64,000 bases of DNA from Opitutaceae bacterium (lineage in GTDB: Bacteria; Verrucomicrobiota; Verrucomicrobiia; Opitutales; Opitutaceae): contig JAQTYQ010000015.1 in assembly GCA_028688225.1 (NCBI GenBank), positions 1 to 64,000 on the forward strand, given 5' to 3'. The notes beneath the pieces were generated by a model, which was not told where the DNA came from, made no database searches, and worked only from the letters and a program-made list of their open reading frames with translations. The stretch's first letter is position 1, and the number at the start of each line of letters is the position of its first letter. Of this stretch, positions 8,436-17,807 are shown one piece after another. The position numbers and the translations under genes were made by a program.

Positions 8436-9365
8436 ATGAAAACCCACTTTTACTACCTGCCTGTGAGCCGCCAAAACGTCGAGTGGGGCCTGTATCTGAC
8501 CGCGGTCGGCACGGAAAGCGTTCCCCCCCACTACAAAACCTACCCCTATGCGACGCATCCCTCCATGTACTATTTCACCTGGAAGGACGGCCGTGTGCTG
8601 CCCGAATACCAGATTCTCTACCTGACCCGTGGACGGATGCTCTTTGAGTCAACCGCCACCCCCGCCAGGACGATCGACGCCGGACATGTGATCATCGTGT
8701 GCCCCGGCATGTGGCATCGCTACCGGCCCGACCCCGCCACGGGTTGGGAGAAATACTGGCTGTCCGCCAACGGGGAGGATCTTTACCGGCTGGTCAAGCG
8801 GCACATCCTCTCCTCGCAGCACTGCATCCTGCAAACGGGGCTGAGTGATAAAATTCGCCGGACCTATCTCCAAATCCTGCGGCACGTCCAAACACTCGCG
8901 GGGGACAATCCGCATGTGCTGGCGGCCCACGTCATGCAACTGTTGGCAGAGGCCCTGGCAGCCGACGTCCGCCATGCGGGCCCGCCAGAGTCCTTTGAGG
9001 CACAGAAGCCAAAACGGGCGCAAAAAGATCCGTTTGTCAGCCGGGTGCTTGGCCACATATGGAGTCACAGTCACCGGGTGCTGACCGTGGATGAGCTGGC
9101 GGAGTCACTGGAGGTGTCGCGGCGCACATTGGAGCGACGGTTCCGTGCAATTTTGGGCAAGTCGGTTCTCGAAATCATCACCGACTGCCGGTTGCAACGA
9201 GCCAAACATCTCTTGCAACAAACCGCCTTGCCGGTCGACCACGTGGCCATGTCCGCCGGGTTTCCCAGCTCCGCTCAGATGACCAACGTCTTTCGTCTTT
9301 ACGAAAACCTCACTCCCAACCAATACCGCGAACACCTGCGCCGGCACGCGGTGCCCCGGGCCTGA
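8436..9365 (+). CDS. AraC-family transcriptional regulator (XylR/RhaR-like)
   Basis: 309 aa. The N-terminal half looks like a cupin-type sugar-sensing domain (HPSMYYFTWKDGRVLPEY, IIVCPGMWHRYRPDP). The C-terminal 100 residues are two AraC helix-turn-helix motifs: LTVDELAESLEVSRRTLERRFR and VDHVAMSAGFPSSAQMTNVFR, ending in LTPNQYREHLR. Divergent transcription from the RuBisCO-like operon makes it the likely inducer-dependent activator of that operon. I place the start at 8436 (MKTHFYYLP); the frame is open 33 codons upstream, but that stretch is unlike the family. Confidence 0.88.
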   Translation: MKTHFYYLPVSRQNVEWGLYLTAVGTESVPPHYKTYPYATHPSMYYFTWKDGRVLPEYQILYLTRGRMLFESTATPARTIDAGHVIIVCPGMWHRYRPDPATGWEKYWLSANGEDLYRLVKRHILSSQHCILQTGLSDKIRRTYLQILRHVQTLAGDNPHVLAAHVMQLLAEALAADVRHAGPPESFEAQKPKRAQKDPFVSRVLGHIWSHSHRVLTVDELAESLEVSRRTLERRFRAILGKSVLEIITDCRLQRAKHLLQQTALPVDHVAMSAGFPSSAQMTNVFRLYENLTPNQYREHLRRHAVPRA

Positions 9366-9538
9366 CCGCCACCATTCCAACAGGAAATTACAAAGACACG
9401 GGCGGCTTCACAGGCTACCGGCAATTCGGCACACTAGGGCGTTTGGCGGGAGCGTTGCTTCAGTTGGCTGAGATTGAACGGGCCGAACTTCGTAGATGCG
9501 AATGGTGCCACTGCGTCTTGGTGAATTCGAAGGCGTTG

Positions 9539-10315
9539 ATGGACATCACGGAGATCAAGGAAGAAGCCACGATCTCAGAGTTCTTTCGCATTCTGTCGCA
9601 GCTGAATGTTGTCGATGCATTTCCGCTTTCGGGATTCGCGAAACTCTCGGCGTGCGATGGGCGTTCGCTTAAGAAGTATGTGCTTGATCTGACGAAGAAG
9701 ATCATCTGCGAGCGATTGGGTTCTGACATCAGAACTTCCATAGTGGAAAATTGGTTTGAATCGCGCGAAAATGTCCGGTGGTGGAATGTGCGCCCGCAAA
9801 AGAAGCGGACTAAAGGCTTCCAGCAAAAGCAGAACTCCTTGGCGTCGGTGTATTGGCAACTGGAAGCGGAGTTAAGGAATGAGCGCCACTTGGGTGAGTC
9901 AGTAAAAACGACGGCGCGGCAAATGTTGGAATTGCTGGCCAGTGTGGACCATCTACTCGGCTCTACCTTTCCTTATTTTGCTGTGTTGCACGATTTGCCG
10001 ATGCTCCGTTCGCTGGCGTTCGATCCCGATGACGACCTGGAGCAGCGTCTCTTCGCGCGGGGGCTTGTTTGTCGAGCGCGATTGCCCCGGAGCAAGGAGG
10101 AAGAAGACCGGCTCTCTGAACTAAAAGGACTCCCCAAGCAACTTGAGGAACAGCGCTGCCAAGGCCGCATTCGCATGTATGCGGCGGCGTTCTGTGAGTT
10201 TGTCGCCAACGCGCTCAAGTCGTCCGATTCTGTGATAAAACTCTCGTCCAATACCGAGTCCGTCCCGAGGCCGAGTCAGGAATCACTAAGGCCCTCTCCG
10301 GACTCTGACCGCTAA
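9539..10315 (+). CDS. Hypothetical protein of the accessory region
   Basis: 258 aa from an ATG with a GAAGG element 5 nt upstream. I do not recognise the family. It is charged and mostly helical in appearance, with a C-terminal part rich in Glu/Lys (RSKEEEDRLSELKGLPKQLEEQ) and a Ser/Pro-rich tail. The frame stays open upstream to the end of the regulator gene and holds a CxxCxC cluster (CEWCHC, about 9497-9514), with a possible TTG start at 9443. The true gene may therefore be longer, or cut at its 5' end. Base composition is visibly less GC-rich than in the core genes. It ends 5 nt before the exonuclease-like gene, so the two may be co-transcribed. Confidence 0.5.
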   Translation: MDITEIKEEATISEFFRILSQLNVVDAFPLSGFAKLSACDGRSLKKYVLDLTKKIICERLGSDIRTSIVENWFESRENVRWWNVRPQKKRTKGFQQKQNSLASVYWQLEAELRNERHLGESVKTTARQMLELLASVDHLLGSTFPYFAVLHDLPMLRSLAFDPDDDLEQRLFARGLVCRARLPRSKEEEDRLSELKGLPKQLEEQRCQGRIRMYAAAFCEFVANALKSSDSVIKLSSNTESVPRPSQESLRPSPDSDR

Positions 10316-10320
10316 CCGCT

Positions 10321-11130
10321 GTGTCGCGCACAAAAGAGCAGTGGATTGCCAAGACGGGAGGCTTCCCGTTGAACAAGCTTCTGAGGTTCACACGGGTCCT
10401 GCCGGCACCAGCGGCATTGGCGGTGTCGTTGGAAAAGCTGCTGTTCTGGGACATGGAGCCGGAGCCGATCATCCACAAGCGGAGAAGTCCGCCGCCCAAG
10501 CCTCTCGTTGCCTGCACGGCCGACTATTCGGGCCGGCGGCGGCGCACCTACACGCCTGACGAGTTTCCGGCACTGCACCGTGAACTCTGGAACGCTGACG
10601 CGGCCGTCAGTTTCAACGGCAACCATTTCGACCTGAAGGTCCTCGCTGCTTATCTCGGCAAGTCCGTCCGGGCGCTCGGGATCGAGTCGTTCGACCTCAT
10701 GCTCGCGATTGAGCGAGCATGCCACCATCGGCACAATCTGAACAACCTGGCTTATGTGAATCTTGGCGAAGCCAAGCGATGCTTGGGCCTCAAACCACGA
10801 ACACGCCGTCAGCAAACGCTCGACTGCCATTCCGATGTCCGGCAACTGCGCCGGTTATTCAGGTTGTTCATGCAGGGAAGACTGAAGGTGCCGACGTTTG
10901 CCAGCGCATTCACAAACCGGGCGTATAAGTCGATGCCGTTCGGAGGCCAATGCCCGGTATGCAACGACATCGCGAGCATCAACGAACTGCCCCACGACAA
11001 GCCGGAAAAGGAACTGGATGCCGCGATTCTCGCGGGCGTTTTGGGCGACCCGGAAGCGTGCCGGTCGCTCGTTGGAATAGATGTGACTCACCGCTGCTTC
11101 ACTTGCGGAGCCATCTTCCCAGGTAGTTGA
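10321..11130 (+). CDS. DEDD exonuclease-like (RNase H fold) protein with C-terminal zinc ribbon
   Basis: 269 aa, GTG start. The core resembles the RNase_H_2/YprB exonuclease fold. LLFWDMEPEP gives the D-x-E pair (Asp44, Glu46), AAVSFNGNHFDLKVL gives the second motif (Asn99, Asp104), and TLDCHSDVRQL gives the terminal Asp172 with His170. The C-terminus carries two CxxC knuckles (Cys211/214 and Cys259/262), which would bind zinc. A role in cutting or proofreading nucleic acid is likely, but the biological role is unknown. It follows the unknown protein by 5 nt in a low-GC stretch next to a tRNA scar, so a link to a mobile element or defence is possible but unproven. Confidence 0.6.
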   Translation: MSRTKEQWIAKTGGFPLNKLLRFTRVLPAPAALAVSLEKLLFWDMEPEPIIHKRRSPPPKPLVACTADYSGRRRRTYTPDEFPALHRELWNADAAVSFNGNHFDLKVLAAYLGKSVRALGIESFDLMLAIERACHHRHNLNNLAYVNLGEAKRCLGLKPRTRRQQTLDCHSDVRQLRRLFRLFMQGRLKVPTFASAFTNRAYKSMPFGGQCPVCNDIASINELPHDKPEKELDAAILAGVLGDPEACRSLVGIDVTHRCFTCGAIFPGS

Positions 11131-11161
11131 GCGGCCCGAAAGACTTCCGACGGGAAATGGA

Positions 11162-11186
11162 ACGCCCCGGATTGAGTCCGGGGCGT
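11162..11186 (+). terminator. Perfect 10-bp hairpin after the exonuclease-like gene
   Basis: ACGCCCCGGA and TCCGGGGCGT pair perfectly around a 5-nt loop, 31 nt after the stop codon. No U-tract follows on either strand, so it may be a 3'-end stabiliser instead of a classical terminator. Confidence 0.4.
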
Positions 11187-11498
11187 CTGGCCCGTTGGGT
11201 TGGTCCCGAAAGTCGGGTGCCCTCCAACTTGGCAACCGCCGCGTGCGCGGACCGCACGAGACGAATTTTCGTCTGGCCGCAGTCGTGAGATTTCATGTGC
11301 GCGATGGGGTGTTTCGATGGCAGGAAATGGACGGGGTCAACGCCCGTGCATCCCCAGATAGGTTGCCCAAAGATTGCCCAAGATCGTGTTTTTGCCTTCA
11401 ACTCGCTGCAGTTTTCTGCTTTCATTTTCTCGTTCTAAACCGATAACCCTCAACTAAGTCCGCGTCATCTTCGCGACTTAGCTTCACGGCGGAAATCC

Positions 11499-11523
11499 GG
11501 TTCGAATCCCACCCTCTCCGCCA
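11499..11523 (+). other. 3' fragment of a tRNA-Ser-like gene (probable attachment-site scar)
   Basis: The 25 nt start with GGTTCGAATCCC and end with CCTCTCCGCCA: a T-loop, the 3' acceptor strand and CCA. Upstream bases do not pair with the 3' T-stem strand, and no GGAGAGG acceptor strand lies 90 nt upstream, so this is not a complete tRNA. Such 3' ends are typical duplicates left by tyrosine-integrase elements at tRNA genes. No integrase gene is visible here. The rest of 11131-11526 holds only the hairpin noted above and no convincing gene. Confidence 0.65.
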
Positions 11524-11526
11524 GTC

Positions 11527-13869
11527 TCAGGCCGGGAGGGTGGTGGGAGCGCTGGCGCGGGTTCCCTCCGGCGACGAATCACGTCTCGCGAGGGCCCCGT
11601 GAATGGCCTGGAGCATGGTGCCCGCGGTGAAAGGCTTGGTCAGGAAGGCGGTTGTTGCACCCAGGCCGAAGGGCTCCATGGACTGCGCGCTGGATTTCAA
11701 GCCGCTGGTCGCGATGACCTTCACGGCGGGATCGATTTTGCGCAGCGCGTAAATGAGTGCGGCCCCGTCGAGCACAGGCATGGCCATGTCGGTCAGCACG
11801 GCCGCGATCTTCGCGTGTTTTTGCGCGAAAAGGGCGAGGGCCTCGGCGCCATTGGTGGCGGTGAGCACCTGGTAGCCGAAGGCCTCCAGCGCATGGCGGG
11901 TGATGCTGAGGATGGAGGCCTCGTCGTCGACGACGAGGATGGTCTCGCCGTTGCCGCGCGGTGGCGGCGCGGCCGGGGCGGTGCCGCGGGCTTCGGCCGT
12001 TTCCACGGAGGCCGGCAGATGGATCCGGAAGGTCGTGCCCCGGCCGACCACGGATTCGAAGGCGATGAACCCGTCGTGATTCTTGACGATGGTCCGCGCG
12101 GTGGAGAGTCCGAGCCCCGTGCCCTTGCCGGGCATTTTGGTGCTGAAGAAGGGCTCGAAGATGTGGCCGCGTATTTCCGGCGGTATGCCCACGCCGGTAT
12201 CCTGCACCTCAAAGACCACGAAGAGCCCCGGGCGCAGTTCCGGACTCATGGCGGCATACTGCTCATCGATGTGCACGTTGCGCGCGCTCAGGGTGAGCTG
12301 CCCTCCTTGCGGCATCGCGTCGCGCGCGTTGATGCAGAGGTTCATGAGCACCTGGTGGAGCTGGGTGGGGTCGCCGGGCACGGGCCAGAGGTCGGGTTCA
12401 ATGCGGGTGGTGACGGTGATCGACTTGCCGACGGTGTCGGTGAGCAGTTTTTCCACATCGCGCACGAGCGTCTTGGGATGCACGAGGAGATGCTGGCCCT
12501 CCATGCCCCGGGCGAAGGTGAGCACCTGCCGCACGAGTTCGGCCCCGCGCTGGGCGCTCGATTCCACCGTATCCAGCAGCCGCTGGGTTTCGTTGTCGCC
12601 GTGGCGCAGCTTCAGGAGCTGGGTGGCCATGACAATGGGGGCGAGCACGTTGTTGAGATCGTGGGCGATGCCCCCGGCGAGCATGCCGATGCTCTCCATG
12701 CGCTGGGCGCGCAGATACTGCGTCTCGAGGCGTTTTTTCTCGGTGATGTCGATGTAGAAGGCGAGCACGGCCTTGGGCCGGCCGGCATCGTCGCGGAGCA
12801 AGGTCCAGCGGCTTTCGGTCACGACGCTGCTGCCATCCCGGCGCTTGAGGGTTAGTTCGCCGTGCCAGTCGCCCTGCTGCACAACCTGTTCGCAGGCCAT
12901 GTCGTACTCCGGGGGGAATCCGCCGAGTTCCTTGGCCGTGTGTCCCACCACATCGCCCGGAGTCAGGCCCAGCATGCGCGCGGCACTCGCGTTGCAGTAA
13001 ATGGTCCGCTTATCCAGGCCGCGCACGATAATGCCGTCATTGGCCTGGTCGAGCACCGCGGCCTGCTCGCGCAGCCGCTCTTCGGCCAGTTTGCGCTCCG
13101 TCATGTCGACATGGATGCCGAACAGGCGGATGAGGCGGTTCTGCCCGTCGTGGACCGCGGCCACCCGGCTCTGGATCCAGCGGTAGCCGCCGTTTTTGTC
13201 GCGCAACCGGTAGAAAATGTTGGCCGCGGTGGACGCCTGCTTTTCTCTCAGCCGCTTGATGACCTGTTCGATGAAACCACGGTCGTCCGGGTGGATGGCT
13301 TCCTGCCATGCGGCATAGTTGGGGAAGACGGTCTCGTGCTCCGCGTAGCCGAGCATGCGTTTGTATTCGGGCGTAATGTAGAGTTCGCCGGTGGCAAGAT
13401 TCCAGTCCCAGAAGCCGAGATTCGCCGCATTCAGGGCGAGGTTGAGCCGCGTCTCCTTGTCCTTCAGGTCCTCCATGATGCGGCGCCGCCGGATGGCCTG
13501 ACGGATGGCGCGATCGAGGATGGCTGCGCTGAGGGTGTCCTTTTCGAGGTAATCCGCCGCGCCGGTGAGCAGGGCCTCCGCCTCCAGCGTCTCGTTGCTG
13601 GTGTCGGTGATGAGGATCATCGGTCCGACGGCGAGGCCGTGCGCCTGCACCCGACGGATCAGGTCGATGCCGCTGTCCGCTCCGGGATGGCAGTCGATGA
13701 GGTAGGCATCGTGCCGGCATTCGTTGATCAGCTGCCAACCCTCCTCGATGGTCCGGGCCCAGTCGATTTCATAGCTGACTGCCGTCACCTTGCTCAGGAG
13801 CGCGCGGAGATAGGCGTGCTCGTCGGCGGCATTGTCGACTTGCAGGACCTTCAGGATCTCAAAGCTCAT
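11527..13869 (-). CDS. Hybrid sensor histidine kinase (REC-PAS-PAS-HisKA-HATPase-REC)
   Basis: 780 aa. Order of domains: an N-terminal receiver (residues about 8-125, with LIDCHPGADSGIDL holding the Asp), a PAS/PAC unit (LGFWDWNLATGELYITPEYKRMLGY), a second PAS (DGIIVRGLDKRTIYCNASAARMLG), HisKA (GMLAGGIAHDLNNVLAPIV), an HATPase (LMNLCINARDAMPQGG, DTGVGIPPEIRGHIFEPFFSTK, GTGLGLSTARTIVKNHDG) and a C-terminal receiver (ILVVDDEASIL, VLTDMAMPVLDG). It is cytoplasmic, with no membrane segment. It lies 91 nt downstream of polyphosphate kinase and may be co-transcribed with it. The signal is not evident from sequence. The ATG at 13869 is chosen because the receiver begins right after it. Confidence 0.92.
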   Translation of the reverse strand: MSFEILKVLQVDNAADEHAYLRALLSKVTAVSYEIDWARTIEEGWQLINECRHDAYLIDCHPGADSGIDLIRRVQAHGLAVGPMILITDTSNETLEAEALLTGAADYLEKDTLSAAILDRAIRQAIRRRRIMEDLKDKETRLNLALNAANLGFWDWNLATGELYITPEYKRMLGYAEHETVFPNYAAWQEAIHPDDRGFIEQVIKRLREKQASTAANIFYRLRDKNGGYRWIQSRVAAVHDGQNRLIRLFGIHVDMTERKLAEERLREQAAVLDQANDGIIVRGLDKRTIYCNASAARMLGLTPGDVVGHTAKELGGFPPEYDMACEQVVQQGDWHGELTLKRRDGSSVVTESRWTLLRDDAGRPKAVLAFYIDITEKKRLETQYLRAQRMESIGMLAGGIAHDLNNVLAPIVMATQLLKLRHGDNETQRLLDTVESSAQRGAELVRQVLTFARGMEGQHLLVHPKTLVRDVEKLLTDTVGKSITVTTRIEPDLWPVPGDPTQLHQVLMNLCINARDAMPQGGQLTLSARNVHIDEQYAAMSPELRPGLFVVFEVQDTGVGIPPEIRGHIFEPFFSTKMPGKGTGLGLSTARTIVKNHDGFIAFESVVGRGTTFRIHLPASVETAEARGTAPAAPPPRGNGETILVVDDEASILSITRHALEAFGYQVLTATNGAEALALFAQKHAKIAAVLTDMAMPVLDGAALIYALRKIDPAVKVIATSGLKSSAQSMEPFGLGATTAFLTKPFTAGTMLQAIHGALARRDSSPEGTRASAPTTLPA

Positions 13870-13960
13870 GGGGTGGGGTCGCAGCCGGGCGCGCGCCGGG
13901 GCTGCCGGGTGCAGAAATTCGGGCGATAGTAGGCGGTCGCCTCTGCTGGTCAAAGCCCAA

Positions 13961-16213
13961 TCACCCGCCGGCGGGCGGGGACGGCTCCGATACCGGAGGC
14001 TGGTGGCGGGCGACCCGTTCGACCGGATTCCCATTGCCGGTCCCATCGTGTCCGGCCGGCCGCTCGCGCAGGGTGGCGGCCATGAACCCGGTCTGGGCCG
14101 AGAACGGGGGCTCGCCGTCGCGACGCGCCACCGGCAGGTAGGCGCCGCTGGCGTGCAGTTCGCGGGCGCTCTCGTTGTCCCGAAATTCCGTGGGCAGGAT
14201 CTCGTCCAGCAGACGGTGCCGGAGTTCGGGGGCCTCCAGGGGAAAGAGCACCTCGACCCGGCGGAAGAAATTGCGCGGCATCCAGTCGGCGCTGCCGGCG
14301 AGCACCAGCGGTTCGCCCCCGTGATTCTCGAAATAAAACATCCGGGCGTGCTCCAGATAGCGGCCGACAATGCTGCGCACACGGATATTCTCGCTCAGAC
14401 CCCGGATGCCGGGCACGAGGCAGCAGGTGCCGCGCACGATGAGGTCGATGCGCACCCCCGCCTGCGAAGCCGCGTACAGGTGGTCGATCGTGGTCTTGTC
14501 GACCAGATTGTTCATCTTGGCGAGGATGCGGGCCGGCCGGCCGGCCCGGGCATGGTCCGCCTCGCGCCCGATGAGCTCCTGGATGCGCGGATGGAGATTG
14601 TAGGGCGCCACCAACAGGTGGTGGAACACGGGGGAACGGCTGAAGCCCGTGAGCGAGTTGAAGAGGCTGGCCACCTCGCGCGTGATGTGCTCCCGGGCGG
14701 TAAAAAAGCTCAGATCGGTGTAGGCCCGCGCCGTGCGGGCATTGTAGTTGCCGGTGCCGAGGTGGGCGTAGTGTTGCAGACCCCGGGCCTCCCGGCGCAC
14801 GACGAGGCTGCACTTGCAGTGGATCTTGAGGCCGACCATGCCGTAAACCACGTGCACGCCCGCCTCCTCGAGCTGGCGGGCCCATTGGATGTTGTTGGCC
14901 TCGTCGAAACGGGCGCGGAGCTCGACCAGCGCCGTCACCTGCTTGCCGTTGTTCGAGGCTTCGATCAGGGCCCGCACGATCGGGGAGTCACCGCTGGTGC
15001 GGTAGAGCGTCTGCTTGACGGCAAACACCTGCGGATCGCGGGCGGCCTGTTCGACGAAATCAATGACCGGCGCAAACGATTCGTAGGGGTGGTGCAGCAG
15101 GAAATCCTGCTCGCGGATGGCGGCGAAGATGTGCTCCGGCGGCATCAGGGCGGGCGGATGCGCCGGGACAAACGGCGGGAATTTCAGGTCCGGCCGGTCG
15201 AGCAGGTCATGGAGGCTCATCAACCGCATGAGGTTGAGCGGACCCGGCAGCCGGAAGACATATTCGTGCGACAGCCCGAGGTGATCGCACAGGGCGGTGA
15301 AGATCCGGTCATCCACCCCCTCCTCGATTTCGAGCCGCACCGCGGCGTTGCGGCGCAGGTTGCGCAGCTCCTCCTCGATCTTCTTCAGCAGGTTTTCCGC
15401 CTCCTCCTCGTCGATGTAGAGGTCGCTGTTGCGGGTGACCCGGAAGGCGTGCGCGCCGTGGAGACGGTAGCCGGGAAACAGCTCGCTGGCGCAGAGCTTG
15501 ATGATCTCGCTTAGGAAAATGTACTGCTGCGGCCCGTGTTGGGACGGCTCGATGCGGACCAGCCGCGGCAGGATCCGCGGCACGGGGAGGACGGCCATAA
15601 AGCCCTCCACATCGGGCGTGTCGGGATTATCGAGCGCCACCACGACGTTGAGGGTTTTGTTCCCCAGCTGCGGAAAGGGGTGCGTCTGGTCCACGGCCAG
15701 CGGCGTGAGCACCGGATAGACCTGCTCGCGGAAGTAGGTCCGCACCCAGTTGAGCTCGGACGGGCTGAGCTGGTCGGCGGTCTTGAAATGGATGTCCTTC
15801 GCCGCGAGCGCCGGCATCAGCTGCCGGTGCCAGCAGCGATGCTGATCCTCGACGAGGGAGGCCACGACCGAGTGGACGCGCCGGAGTTGTTCCCGCGGGC
15901 CGAGGCCGTCGAGACTGGGCTCGGTGACGCCGCCGTCGACCTGCTGGATGAGGCCGGCCACGCGGATTTCGAAAAACTCGTCCAGGTTGGAGCTGACGAT
16001 CGCCAGGAACTTCACCCGTTCCAGCAGCGGATGGTTGGGGTTCTGCGCCTGCTCCAGCACCCGGCGGTTGAAGGCCAGCCAGGACAGCTCGCGGTTGAAA
16101 TAAGCTCCCCGGGCGGGCTGCCGGGCCGACTCCGGGGCGGGCAACGGAGGATTCTCAGCAGCGGAGGCAGCGGCCGGGCCGGTTTTTTTCAGTCTGGAAG
16201 TGCGCTTGCGCAT
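13961..16213 (-). CDS. ppk1: Polyphosphate kinase 1
   Basis: 750 aa, a little longer than the usual 690-720 because of an Ala/Pro-rich N-terminal tail before [18 protein letters not shown]. It makes polyphosphate from ATP reversibly at the membrane. The two phospholipase-D-like domains show [52 protein letters not shown] (His465, the phospho-His) and [19 protein letters not shown]. No SD is visible; the leader is CCTCTCCTTGC. A direct repeat like a Pho box lies about 75-90 nt upstream. The C-terminal 40 residues are low-complexity (Pro/Arg/Gly). Confidence 0.95.
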   Translation of the reverse strand: MRKRTSRLKKTGPAAASAAENPPLPAPESARQPARGAYFNRELSWLAFNRRVLEQAQNPNHPLLERVKFLAIVSSNLDEFFEIRVAGLIQQVDGGVTEPSLDGLGPREQLRRVHSVVASLVEDQHRCWHRQLMPALAAKDIHFKTADQLSPSELNWVRTYFREQVYPVLTPLAVDQTHPFPQLGNKTLNVVVALDNPDTPDVEGFMAVLPVPRILPRLVRIEPSQHGPQQYIFLSEIIKLCASELFPGYRLHGAHAFRVTRNSDLYIDEEEAENLLKKIEEELRNLRRNAAVRLEIEEGVDDRIFTALCDHLGLSHEYVFRLPGPLNLMRLMSLHDLLDRPDLKFPPFVPAHPPALMPPEHIFAAIREQDFLLHHPYESFAPVIDFVEQAARDPQVFAVKQTLYRTSGDSPIVRALIEASNNGKQVTALVELRARFDEANNIQWARQLEEAGVHVVYGMVGLKIHCKCSLVVRREARGLQHYAHLGTGNYNARTARAYTDLSFFTAREHITREVASLFNSLTGFSRSPVFHHLLVAPYNLHPRIQELIGREADHARAGRPARILAKMNNLVDKTTIDHLYAASQAGVRIDLIVRGTCCLVPGIRGLSENIRVRSIVGRYLEHARMFYFENHGGEPLVLAGSADWMPRNFFRRVEVLFPLEAPELRHRLLDEILPTEFRDNESARELHASGAYLPVARRDGEPPFSAQTGFMAATLRERPAGHDGTGNGNPVERVARHQPPVSEPSPPAGG

Positions 16214-16287
16214 GCAAGGAGAGGACTAAAAGAAGACAAGAGATTGAGCGTAGCGCCCTCACTTGGCAAAACGAGAACGAAGTGATG

Positions 16288-16304
16288 TGTTACGGATCTG
16301 TTAC
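16288..16304. promoter_or_regulatory. Pho-box-like direct repeat
   Basis: TGTTAC occurs twice with an 11-bp period (16288-16293 and 16299-16304), the spacing of PhoB half-sites. It lies 75 nt upstream of ppk1 on the opposite strand, between ppk1 and the dehydrogenase gene. A PhoB link to polyphosphate synthesis would make sense, but only one box is seen and its orientation is unusual. Confidence 0.35.
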
Positions 16305-16352
16305 ATCCGCAGGTGGTTGCATTTTCCCCCGCGTCTCGATGACGCGGCGGGA

Positions 16353-17720
16353 TCAGGCCACGACAACGGTCTTGGCGTTGACGAATTCCCGGATGCCCAG
16401 CGGCCCCAGTTCACGGCCATAGCCCGATTGCTTGATACCCCCGAAAGGCAGCGCGGGGTCGGAGCGCACAGCATCGTTCACGAACGCCAGCCCGGCTTCG
16501 AGTTCCTCGACGGCCAGACGGCGGCCGCGGCGCCGGTTGCAGGTGAAGACGGCGGCCCCCAGTCCGAAGGGTGAGTCGTTGGCTGCCGCCAGCGCCGCCG
16601 CCTCATCGCGCACCGGAATGATGGCTGCGACCGGACCGAACAATTCCTCGTCATAGGCGGGCATGCCGGGGCGCACATCGGTGAGCACGCTCGGGGCGTA
16701 AAACCATCCCGGTCCGGACCGCGGCCGGCCGCCGAGCAGCAGGCGCGCGCCGCGTCGCAGGCTCCGGCGCACCTGCGCGTGCAGTTCGTCGCGCAGGTCG
16801 GCCCGCGCCAGCGGACCGATGTCGGTGCCGGGGTCGGTCGGCGGGCCGACTATGCGGGCCGCCATGCGCTCGACCAGGCGGCGTTCAAAGGCCGCGCGGA
16901 TTTTCTCCACCACGATGAAACGTTTGGCGGCGACACAGCTCTGACCGCTGTTGACCAGGCGCGACCGGGCGCACAGCTCGGCGGCGAGTTCCAGGTCGGC
17001 GTCGGCCAGGATCACATACGGGTCGCTGCCGCCCAGCTCCAGCACGCACTTTTTCAATGCGGCCCCGGCCAGCGCCGCGACCTGCCGGCCGGCGGCGGTG
17101 CTGCCGGTGAGCGTGACCGCCTGCACCCGCGGATGGGCGATCAGCGCAGGCACGCGCTCCGCGCCGATGAGCAGGGTCTGAAACACACCGGCCGGCAGGC
17201 CGGCTTCCCGGAAGACGGATTCGATGGCCCGGGCGCATCCGCAGACGTTGGAGGCATGCTTCAACAGGACCGTGTTGCCGGCCATCAGCGCGGGCACGGC
17301 CGCGCGGAAGACCTGCCAGCAGGGGAAGTTCCAAGGCATCACGGCCAGCACCACGCCGAGCGGCCGGAAGGCGATGAAACTGTTTTCCGGAGCCCCCGGA
17401 GGGCGTTCATCGGCGAGGTAGGCTTCGGCGTTCCGGGCATAATGCTCGCACACCAAAGCGCATTTTTCGATCTCGGCCCGGGCCTGCGTGACGGGTTTGC
17501 CCATCTCGGCGGTGATGCAGCCGGCATGAATTTCGAGGCGCCGCCGGAGCGCCCGGGCCGCGGCCTGCAGCCGGCGGGCCCGGCCGGCGAAGGAAATCCG
17601 GCGCCAGGCCAGAAAGGCGGCGTGCGCGCGTTCGACGGCGGCGGCCTGCTGCCGGGCCGAATGTTCGCGGTGGCGGCGGATCACCTCACCGGTGGCGGGA
17701 TTGATGGAGACCAGTGGCAT
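16353..17720 (-). CDS. sad: NAD(P)-dependent succinate-semialdehyde dehydrogenase (Sad/YneI type)
   Basis: 455 aa. It resembles E. coli Sad closely: VLAVMPWNFPCWQVFRAAVP, LLKHASNVCGCA, LELGGSDPYVILADADLELA (catalytic Glu), LVNSGQSCVAAKRFIV (catalytic Cys), RADLRDELHAQVRRSL and FGGIKQSGYGRELGPLG. It would oxidise succinate semialdehyde, or a similar aldehyde, to the acid in the cytoplasm. The start at 17720 (MPLVSINPATGEV) fits the family; an ATG nine codons upstream gives a hydrophobic extension that is probably not translated. It is a single gene with no gabT nearby, so the source of its substrate is unclear. Confidence 0.85.
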   Translation of the reverse strand: MPLVSINPATGEVIRRHREHSARQQAAAVERAHAAFLAWRRISFAGRARRLQAAARALRRRLEIHAGCITAEMGKPVTQARAEIEKCALVCEHYARNAEAYLADERPPGAPENSFIAFRPLGVVLAVMPWNFPCWQVFRAAVPALMAGNTVLLKHASNVCGCARAIESVFREAGLPAGVFQTLLIGAERVPALIAHPRVQAVTLTGSTAAGRQVAALAGAALKKCVLELGGSDPYVILADADLELAAELCARSRLVNSGQSCVAAKRFIVVEKIRAAFERRLVERMAARIVGPPTDPGTDIGPLARADLRDELHAQVRRSLRRGARLLLGGRPRSGPGWFYAPSVLTDVRPGMPAYDEELFGPVAAIIPVRDEAAALAAANDSPFGLGAAVFTCNRRRGRRLAVEELEAGLAFVNDAVRSDPALPFGGIKQSGYGRELGPLGIREFVNAKTVVVA

Positions 17721-17807
17721 GAGGACAAAAAATACCCACGCCGGCATAACCGCAAATCGGGAAGGAGTACAGCCGCGCCGCTTTGTTTGCCGCTCAGCCC
17801 GGGCCGG

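Noticed and set aside
11432..11523. Complete tRNA-Ser gene
   Set aside because: Only the last 25 nt match; the T-stem does not pair and the 5' acceptor strand is absent.
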